A DNA stretch of 64,000 nt from positions 137,318,344 through 137,382,343 of the forward strand of contig OZ018321.1 of NCBI GenBank assembly GCA_963969495.1, given 5' to 3'. This stretch comes from Ceratothoa steindachneri. Its lineage: Eukaryota > Arthropoda > Malacostraca > Isopoda > Cymothoidae. The translations under genes and the position numbers were made by a program. The notes beneath the pieces were generated by a model that was not told the origin of the DNA, ran no database searches, and worked only from the letters and a program-made list of their open reading frames with translations. Below, in pieces: positions 55,846-64,000 of this stretch. How positions within the stretch are numbered: the stretch's first letter is position 1; each line of letters begins with the position of its first letter.

Positions 55846-56870
55846 AACGTCTTTTCCATTGTGTGCAGATGTGTGGAGATGGAAGTGAAAAGAATCGAGA
55901 TCTCTGCTATCCGGCGCACATGCCACAACAAGTCTGACATCGCTAAGCGAATCAACGCCAGTCGAATGACCGTCCACCGAGTCTTGGAGAGGCTCCAGAA
56001 CCGGGAAGACCTCCAAGATCGATTTCGTTCAGACAGACCTCATCTTGTAACCATTTGACTGTGAACAAAGTCTTAGAAAGAGCACTGAAGGTCAAAAGGA
56101 CTGCGCTCCGAGGGAGATGAACATCTTGGTAGCCACAGTGTCCAGGGCTATAGAGTAGGAAGGTGGCAATAGCTTGAGATGCGTTGAAAGGCCTCTGCTC
56201 ACCGACCGTATGTGAGAACAACGTCGGCAGCACTGTCCTCGCCTTCTCAACGACTTGAATTATCATAGCAATCGGATTCCTTTTTTTTATAATTAAAACA
56301 CTTTCACGGTCAATCTGGTCATCAAAAAGCAGAAACACCACTTATTAAGCTATGGCCAGGACGTCTTCCAGGCTCGTTACGTGTCCACGACCAAGCACCC
56401 GGCCTCCCTGATTAAATGATGAAACTAGGCGTCGTGGCTTCGAATGGCGAGAAGATGCCGCTGATGTGGTTTGCGTTGGTTATAGGCTCACCGCAGCGAT
56501 TGCAGGGACATCTTAGCCACGAAAGTCCTGCCCTGGGTGAGAAATATAGCGAAGAAAGCGGACTACGTCTTTCAGCAGGATGGTGTCTCTGCCCATACCG
56601 TCAAGACCGTGCAAGAGTCTTGAACTTCTGGTCGAAAGACTTTTGGCCACCGCAGTCGCCCGACCTCAATATCCTAGACAACAGCGTGTGGGCACGTATC
56701 GAGGACAAGGCCTGCAAAGTCCGCCACAGCAACGTCAATGAGCTAAAGTCCTCCGTCAACCGCGCGTGAGCCAACATGATGAAGGACTTTGTCCGCAACG
56801 TGTAAGTGGCCTTCAGGTCTCGCTTGGAGCGCATGCTCGCCGCCGAGGGAAGCCACATTGATTAATATTA
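55846..56870 (+). pseudogene. Tc1/mariner-superfamily transposase
   Basis: N-terminal helix-turn-helix: MEVKRIEISAIRRTCHNKSD and IAKRINASRMTVHRVLERLQ. Middle: GQDVFQARYVSTTKHPASLI and LGVVASNGEKMPLMW. QDGVSAHTVKTVQES holds the second Asp and FWPPQSPDLNILDNSVWARI the third; the C-terminus is RSRLERMLAAEGSHID. The expected first-Asp motif is destroyed near 56290 (a stop lies next to NTFTV). Stop at 56056 and frameshifts follow. Terminal inverted repeats were not identified. Confidence 0.85.
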
Positions 56871-57289
56871 CAATGTAAACACACATTTATTTATTAAAAC
56901 ATTAAAAACGTGTCTGCATCAAAGTTATCACTGTTTCCTTTGTTGAGAGCATCGCAATCAGTGTAACATGACATTTGCAATACCCGTTATGTGTATAATC
57001 AAACTTTTTAGAATTAATATTATTAATAAATATCTAATACATTAATCTGTATTTTGCTAATCTGTTTGAATATTTATTAATATCTTCGAATTACTTAGTA
57101 TTTTACTAAATGGTGTGAAATTAATAAAGTTGTATGTTCTCTGGAATTAGAATTTAACCAATATTTTTCAGTTTCAGCTTAAATTTATAACTATTGTGTA
57201 TTCAATATCTTTCTATATAATTAATATGACTAAAACTAAAGAACTTAGAGAAGCACAGAGCACAAATCTATTTTCTCCATAGCCAAAGG
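56871..57289. other. no gene recognised
   Basis: AT-rich; may include the 5' part of the following Tc1-like element. Confidence 0.4.
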
Positions 57290-58310
57290 TTATCACACTC
57301 TGAAACTGCTATAAAACTAAAATATTTAAGCTATGGTGTCCAAACCATGATAAAACGTTATTAAAATACCAAAGAGTTTTGTATCAAAAAGAGAAGTGGC
57401 AGAAAACTTCGTGCAACAGCTAGAGAAGACAAATCTATCATTCGGACTTCACTACAGAATTGGAGAAAAACCACATTCTAAACCTCCTGGAGAGTTCAAT
57501 GAAGCTTGAAATTAAAAAAATATGACCTCGAACAATTAGAAGAAGAATTAGATAATAAGGACTAAAAGGATGGAAGGCGAGAAAGAAGCTATGGATATCT
57601 GAGGTAAACAGAAAATAACATCTTCAGTGGGAAAAGATGACCAAAATTGTACAAATGAACAATAAATGGTCATTAATTATCTGGTAAGATGAAAGTAATT
57701 ATCAGGTATATAAGAAAGATTATTGTATTGTTGTTTTACATGTAACTTATGTAATTAATTCCATTTTGATTTACCTAAGAAGAAAATTATTTAAAAATCT
57801 TAATTTTGGTAACAATTTGGCGAATTTTCAGCGCTTTGTGGGGCTACTTTTGTGAGACAAAAGGTTGAAGAGACATTTCACCCTACTTATATGGTACTAA
57901 ATGTGAAGTATGAAGGTGGTTCTAACGTGCTATCGAGCCTCATGTCTTCACTAGGACCAGGTGATAGGTTTTGATGCTAGGGAAGAATGAACTTCACAAC
58001 TTATACCACCCTATTCTGTCAAAATTTATATCCAATATTTAGAAATTACATCACACAACACCGAGAAATGTAAATATATTTCAGGAGGTCAATTCATCTT
58101 GCCATGTAAACCATCACACCCAAAATTGGTTTGGAGAAATCGAGATCACGCTGATGAAGTAGTCATCACAGAGCTCAGACTTAGTTAGACCCAATAGATC
58201 ACTAATGTGGCGTGCTTGAAAAAGCAATGCCAAGTACCGCAAGAACACAAAACTGAACTGTATACAAGATTTGGTGACATCCATGGCACAATGAATTATA
58301 GCTGTAATTA
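57290..58310 (+). pseudogene. Tc1-like transposase remnant
   Basis: Scattered in frames: KLRATAREDKSIIRTSLQNW (the TAREDR..R region), ARKKLWISEVNR, LQWEKMTKI and WSLIIW*DESNYQVYKK (first catalytic Asp box DES), then KYEGGSNVLSSLMSSLGPGD, corresponding to the KHGGGSVMVWGCFSSSGPGD block. PSHPKLVWRNRD near 58110 matches the region after the second Asp. Heavily decayed. Confidence 0.65.
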
Positions 58311-58311
58311 A

Positions 58312-58530
58312 AGAACTAGGTCAACAGACCTAAGTCACGTGCTCTCAATTATTTCAATAATTTTGAAAAACAAAAATACCAAACGGATTATCAATTAAAA
58401 AAAATATCATCTGACCTTACGACCTTCAAAACTTTCAAAAACTCATTGAAAAGTAAAATGGTTATCACCCGACAGAGGCACCGACGTATCGACATCGTAA
58501 CTTATAGATTAGCGTGCATTCGACTAAAAA
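58312..58530 (+). repeat. dispersed ~200-bp repeat, copy 2
   Basis: Direct repeat of 52914-53115, here directly after the Tc1 remnant. Confidence 0.8.
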
Positions 58531-59269
58531 CGGGGGCCAACAGGGTATTAAAATGAGGAATAATAAATAAATATATAATATTTTTACTGAATATATGTAC
58601 CCCGAATGTCTAATTAAATTATATAAATGATTCCAAAAGGTGCTTCATAATTAGTTGATCAATCCGAATACAAGTGAGAACGTCAATAAATCCTTCTGAT
58701 CACTCAGAGTACAAGTGAGAACCTCAGTAAATCCTATCTGAGAAGGCAGCAAATACATTTAAAGTGAATTTAAAATTTAATCTCGTTAAATGGAAACTGA
58801 ATTTATGAATTCAAAATCACTCATCTCACTTAATCCTGCCTTAATGGAACTTCTGAGTGAGTTCCCTCTAAGAGAAACAGGTAAAGGAAAAGGATTTAGA
58901 TGATGTGTTGTATAACTTAAAAAATATAACAAAAGAAAATATTATTATATCAACTTTTAATAGTATGTTTTAGTAATCATAACAATAAAAAATATTGTAG
59001 AGAATTGTTTGCATAAAAAATATAATGAACCTTCCCAAATACGGACGATGTGGGTCGGCATGATGGCACTTCGGAATGGGTTGACGGTTTGCAGATAGCG
59101 ACTAATGGGGAGACTTTGATGGGCGTCCACTCATCTCAACTTACAGCGTCAAAAGTGCTTTCCTGCTGGTGGTTTTGTATAGTAAACTACATCCTTCAAA
59201 TAGCCCCACAAGGCTAGGATTAGTCTACGCAATTAGAAGCCTATTCATTCTGCCGCGGAGAACATTTCG
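58531..59269. other. no gene recognised
   Basis: AT-rich sequence. GTACAAGTGAGAACCTCAGTAAATCC and a near copy lie side by side at about 58668-58733, a short tandem duplication. Confidence 0.4.
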
Positions 59270-59735
59270 AACACAGCATTTTTCAGTAAATTGGAAACCC
59301 TTGGCTATTTAGGTAAATTTTGAGGACGGCCTATTTCAGTACATTTTTAATACTATGCCTATTTCAGTAAATTTTGAACACTTTGTCTATTTCAGTAAAT
59401 TTTTAACATTGGCTTATTTCATTAAATGTTGAACACCGTCTATTTCAGTAAATTTTAAACACGGCCTATTTCAGTAAATTTTAAACACGGCCTATTTCAG
59501 TAATCTTTTGCCAGCCTATTTCAGTAAATTTTGAACATTGCTTTTTTCAGTAAATTTTAATAAATCATTTCATTATTTTTGAACACAGAATATTTCAGGA
59601 AATTTTGAACAGTTGGTGAATTTCACTAAATTTGAATACCGCCTATTTCAGTAAATTTGAAGAATTAGGATATTTCAGTAAATTTTCAACAAGGCCTATT
59701 TCAGTAAATTTTGGACGGGGCTTATTTAAGTAAAT
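59270..59735. repeat. ~27-31-bp minisatellite, about 15 units
   Basis: Unit close to GGCCTATTTCAGTAAATTTT plus GAACAC, repeated with substitutions and variable unit length. AT-rich, non-coding. Confidence 0.9.
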
Positions 59736-60455
59736 GATATACGCACACAATTCGCTACCGCATGTTTATCGCTCAGTCTGCTAATTTACCTTTGATTAAG
59801 ATTTCCTACTTTCGCAGGAGATTCTCTCCTTAAAATAGAAAAACATTCCTAGTTTAAATCTATTGACAAAGACTATATTAAAATCAATATGAAATAAAAC
59901 TTATTTACAAATTTAGAGAATTAGGCGCGAGCAGTTTTATTTAATAGTCCAAGTTCAGGAACATGAAATATCGTTTATTTTTATGGACATTAATGGTTGG
60001 TAGTTTCGGAAATAAATGTTGTTAAAAGAATATATTGTTTTGTATATAGACGAGGAAGGATATCCATTGTTTTTTGAGGTGAAATATCTAGCTAAAAATT
60101 AAATTTCTATTTTCATTAACCAGAAGTTCGCCGATAAACGAAAACGATAAGCGCGTTTTAATAGGGTTATAATTGTTGTTAATTTGTAAGAGAGGTCACA
60201 ACCACTGAATTAATTTAAACCGAGCCAAGTAAAAGTAAGTTTAAGATGAGCCGAGATAAGGAAGGATTTGCCAGAACGAGAAATCAAAATGTCCAAAAAG
60301 GGGAGAGTTGTTCTTTTTCTTGTTCAAACTGAATATGTGGGTGTAGCTGGTCTAAGTATGTAATACAATTGATGGATTCTTGTTATGATTTTAAAATTAT
60401 AAAGGTATCATCGACATACTAGTATCTTGTATAAAAAAGTAGGTTTAAATGAGAT
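59736..60455. other. no gene recognised
   Basis: AT-rich, nothing recognised. Confidence 0.4.
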
Positions 60456-62170
60456 TCGGCTCTCTAGTAATTGCACTAGCTAATCTTCTCCTCTGATGGA
60501 TCATGTTTTCCTTGGCCAACATGGTGCCATCAGTGGAGCGAATAACGAGGAAGCGTTTGAAGCCAGCGGGCTCGAAAACGCCAGGTAACCTCTGAATCAG
60601 GGGCCCCGATGTTATCGAGGCTTCACCCTGTGCACTTTTGGTCTTAGTCTTAGTCAGGGGCTCTGCACATGGGGGCTAGAGGGGCCGGATGTGCCGATCT
60701 TGGCTTGGTCGCTTGCCAAAGTAGCAGCAGACCCATCCGTCCCCGCAGCCCCCGCGGATGGAGAGGAGCCCCGAGTCTTCTTTATCTTTTTTTTTTAGTC
60801 TTTTTCTTTTTTGGAGAGGAGGGCGGGGAATGAAACCGCTTCTCACCTCCGCCGGAAGGAGCCCCCAGGCCAGATGGACCGGCCTCAGCCAGGTCCTTCC
60901 TTTCAATGGAGAAGGTTGGTAGTCGTAGGGGCACTGGTCGGAGGAGATCCCTCCCCTCCTTGTACTGCCTTAAAAACCCTAGCCGTTTTAGGAGGATCTT
61001 GCATAGGGGCGGATTCGGGTTCGATGCTTGGCGCCGAGCCCGGATTCCCCCCCATGGAAGGCCCTACCGTCTGAGGCTGGGTTTTCTCAAGGACCATGTC
61101 TATCACAGGAGGGGCCTCTAGTTGGCCATCCCCTCCCAGGACATCGCAGATCCCCTTAGCAGCGTCACCAGTCTTGTGTGGGGAGGCACAGGCCTTGACT
61201 CCAGCAAGGTTTAATATTCTTGCCAGCATGTCTTTTGAGGGAAGCGACCGAAGGGGCCTGGCTTCCCTCTCCCTCCCTAAGTGGGTTTGCCCTACCGAGC
61301 CGCTTCGATGGGGAGCGGTTGGCTATGGGCTCCCTGCTGGCTTTCTTGGCAGTCTCCTTGAAAAGAAAAGGAGGGACTGCCGCTGGAAGCAGGGAGGTGC
61401 TCGAATGCACCTCCAGAGAAGGGGGTGAGGGGGAGTCCCCTACACTGGTAGGCGTAGGAGAGGAGTAAGCCTCCTCTCCAGTTAAAAAAATATGGAGGGT
61501 CTGCTGTGTAAGCACAGGGGGGGGGGGACCTCTACTTTTTCTGTGGAGCTGCCCGAGGGCGGCTCCGTTGTTGTTACAGGGAAAGTTGAGGGGTTTTGTT
61601 TTTTTAGGTGTTCATACATGGGCATGGTGACCCTATTTTTTCACTGCAAGCAAACGCTCATCACCTCTCGCAGTAGCTCGCACTGCAAGAGGTGCTTGCA
61701 GGCCTGGCAGAGCCAGGTGCTCCCTATTTTGGACCACCCCTCCCGCCTGGTAGCCTGGCAGTCCATCGGCATTGTGGCTCCACCCTGAACACGGCGTAAA
61801 ATCAAGGATAGACGGTGAAGTGAGAAGGAAAAGGGATGTGAGGAAGGTATGGGTGAGGATGAAGCAGGTTGTTAAAAAAAACACATCCTGAACCAGAGCT
61901 CAGGGGTTAGGAAACTTTGTCCCCTCCCCCCTCGGCCCCGATCCGGGACAGTTGGCTTGAGAAGAAGGTCAGCATCTACCCTGTGAAATTAGAGGCTGAC
62001 CAGAGAAAGTTGTGGGAGAGGTTGCGAGGAAACACAAGTGTTTTAAAGGAAGGAGAAGATGCTAAGCTGGGGTTGGACGGGGTGCTGAATCCCGTCAGCA
62101 CGGCGGCCAGGATGACAAATCGCCGCGCCCCTTACGGGGTGTTTTGGTACGACTTCTCCACTACTCAATC
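60456..62170 (-). mobile_element. I-clade LINE, copy 2 (5' UTR and start of ORF1 only)
   Basis: Plus-strand blocks such as CTCCTCTGATGGATCATG, GCCAACATGGTGCCATCAG and AGCCAGCGGGCTC match 46209-46293 of copy 1. ORF1 on the minus strand includes WLCQACKHLLQCELLREVMS (Cys-type finger near 61690), EPPSGSS, then Pro/Ser-rich sequence and LARILNLAGVKACAS (61229-). The element lacks everything after the ORF1 start, so its 3' part is missing at 60456. Confidence 0.7.
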
Positions 62171-62239
62171 TCGTATATTGCCTTTTGATAATATGATAAA
62201 GATGTTGATAAACTGGTATCGAAGAGAGCGGAGAAAGGA

Positions 62240-63250
62240 TTAGAATCAATCGGATTGGAGGCAAAAATATCCCCACAAATAGAAGCTCAGAAAACTATTT
62301 ACTGCCCCCAAGTTGAATCATAGATCGGGGAACATAATTCAGATGAGATCAAAGAGGAAATTGAGAGAGCACAAAGCTGGGCTAAAGTCAAAGAAGTTAT
62401 TAAATTTTACAACAGAGGTAACAACATGGAATATAAACATGTTTTCAAAGTGATCTTCAGGGAAACTATTATGGCAATGCAAACTAAAGAGATTAGCCTT
62501 TTAGCTTTCCACTTAAAAATCACACCAGAACGGATAAAGAGTGAAGAATTTATAACCATCCAAACTTTCGCTTTAGAGAAGCCTCTTACAAGAGACTGCC
62601 CAATGAAAAAAATTAAATGGTGCTCCGAGTGTAGCAGTAAAAGGCACGCATGGCGTGAATGCGACACCTTAAACAAGAAATGTCTAAACTGCAACGAAGA
62701 TCACCTTACAATAGCGATGGCTTCCCTCCCACCAAAGAGAAATAAGAAAATAGCAAGAAGAAGGAATAAGCTAGACGAGAGGAGGAGAAGCAAAATATAA
62801 CATTTACAAAGGTTTCAAAAGCTACCGTAGAGCAAATCCAACCCACCAAGAATATTAGTGAACTAAGACAGGCCGAATTACTGAGTATACTGGCATGGAT
62901 TTTTCACGCTCATGAGCTAAATCTTATGTTAAATAATAAGGGATTGGAACATATGTGGTTCCCCGAAAACCCCCCTTCGGCGGACATCCTTAACGTAAGC
63001 TACAACCCAACATTAACAGATAAACTAAGCTCCAAACCAAAACCCACAAATAAGTCAGAAGAGTCAGCACCAATTAGACCCAAAGGAGCAAAGGAAGAAA
63101 GAGAAAAGGAGCAGGAACAGAGATGATGCTATGGAAACAGAGCCAATCCTAGTGGATAACAGCTACGAAGAAGCCACTCCTTCATATCAAGATGAAACAC
63201 AAGAGGACACTAATGAGGCTACCTACCACCACCGATAGTATTACAGATAA
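62240..63250 (+). pseudogene. Gag-like ORF1 of the A/B LINE family, copy F
   Basis: NMEYKHVFKVIFRETIMAMQ (62420) aligns with TEYSHVFKVFF of copy A. WCSECSSKRHAWREC is an intact CX2CX4HX4C knuckle and KCLNCNEDHLTIAMA the next one. EHMWFPENPPSADILNVSYN (62940) matches EELWFPDNLPSGDVLK. An acidic tail ends near 63235. Two or three frame breaks. No ORF2 follows. Confidence 0.75.
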
Positions 63251-63389
63251 AGGAGAAGAGCAAAAGGTACAAGCCTTAAGGAGTTGTCGTAGGATCTCTT
63301 CAGAGATCGGGAGTCGGGTATTACCAAGTTACTGAATAAAGTTCGAAAGTAATCGGAAACACTTTTTCATTTTTCCTGAGAGACATTGC

Positions 63390-63391
<2 letters not shown>
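63251..63391. other. spacer
   Basis: Short non-coding stretch; nothing recognised. Confidence 0.35.

Positions 63392-63468
<77 letters not shown>
63392..63468. repeat. (TA)n microsatellite
   Basis: Pure TA repeat. Confidence 0.97.
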
Positions 63469-63476
<8 letters not shown>

Positions 63477-63832
63477 TCTCAATCCTCTTCAGGAGCGTTA
63501 CATATACGACTAGGCAACCATTCATTTCTTTAAAAAGAGAAATTTCAAGAAACCTTTTGTATAAGCTAACGTTTACTTTAACAGGAAATGGGGAATGTGA
63601 ATTTCCCCGCGGATCTTCGCCCTTTCTAAATTCTTTTGATAAATGAACAATAACGTTCTAGTCACTGCGGTTATTATTAACTTTATTACTCGAATGCGGT
63701 TATTATTACCCTTACCTAACAGCATCACTTTTAGTGTTTTAAAGTAGTGTATGATGGTGTGGTTTTAGGTCCCCCACAAAGATCATTGAGAGGTTGTAGT
63801 TTGATAGAGCCTGGAAGTAGGGTGTCTTTGTG
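63469..63832. other. no gene recognised
   Basis: Non-coding; a near-duplicate GCGGTTATTATTA occurs twice near 63668 and 63697. Confidence 0.4.
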
Positions 63833-63834
63833 TA

Positions 63835-64000
63835 CAGTCCTGGGCAAAAGTTATAATACTACTATATTATTTTATTTAAGAAAATTCATAGAATTAATCA
63901 AAGATTGTATTTGGATTTAGTATGTTTGTATCATAATGTGAAGATAATATAAACAAGAAAAAAAGAGCCAAACCAATTTTATTAAGCAATTGATCCATGC
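63835..64000 (+). mobile_element. probable Tc1-type element, left end only
   Basis: CAGTCCTGGGCAAAAGTTAT after TA (63833-63834) looks like a Tc1-type terminal inverted repeat. The rest runs off the window, so neither the partner end nor a transposase can be seen. Confidence 0.4.

Noticed and set aside
61917..62243. 108-codon plus-strand ORF (EKKVSIYPVKLEADQRKL)
   Set aside because: It is antisense to the 5' UTR of an I-clade LINE; the homologous stretch at 47215-47420 is not open in the same frame.

Overview
This is a eukaryotic, almost certainly arthropod, repeat-rich window. I see no single-copy host gene, no rRNA and no CRISPR array. Nearly everything recognisable is a transposable element, usually broken and often nested. 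Long (TA)n arrays, Penelope-like elements, CR1-like and I/Jockey-group LINEs, Ty3/gypsy remnants, hAT and mariner/Tc1 copies suggest a crustacean or chelicerate. That placement is inference; no gene here fixes it.

Layout. 0.65-5.6 kb (minus): a CR1-like LINE, interrupted within its endonuclease by a 2.9-kb DNA element (2487-5389) that carries an intron-containing gene of unknown function. Removing the element and one TTA copy restores the LINE reading frame exactly. 5.6-6.8 kb: a dispersed repeat whose (TA)n tail holds a foldback element with a tRNA-like core. 7.7-8.3 kb: the 3' end of another CR1-like LINE. 8.3-13.6 kb (minus): a decayed Ty3/gypsy element with a hAT fragment inside its integrase. 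14.2-14.8 kb: a second copy of the dispersed repeat. 14.8-19.6 kb: a hAT element holding two nested elements, a 2.3-kb TA-flanked unit with an unknown gene (15804-18078) and a deleted mariner (18266-19196). 19.9-21.75 kb: a 30-bp minisatellite. 23.3-25.3 kb: Penelope-like sequences. 25.8-36.9 kb: three head-to-tail members of one LINE family (A and B nearly full length, C only its 5' UTR). 37-38.9 kb: more Penelope-like sequence. 39-41.8 kb: a hAT element (minus). 41.8-48.05 kb: a gypsy remnant split by an I-clade LINE (minus). 48.3-49.4 kb: ORF1 of the A/B family. 49.97-52.8 kb (minus): a second, intronless copy of the unknown TTA-flanked element, broken by another deleted mariner. 53.9-58.3 kb: a LINE RT scrap and two Tc1/mariner relics. 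59.3-59.7 kb: a minisatellite. 60.5-63.3 kb: the 5' part of a second I-clade LINE, then another A/B-family ORF1. The right edge begins what looks like a Tc1-type terminus.

The most interesting result is two gene families with no function I can name, each sitting in a unit that behaves like a DNA transposon. The first has terminal inverted repeats beginning CACTGGTCTGCG, a TTA target duplication and a precisely reconstructable empty site. The second has ends beginning GTGGGG, an internal inverted repeat of about 50 bp and TA flanks. Two mariner copies share one internal deletion, so that derivative was mobilised in trans.
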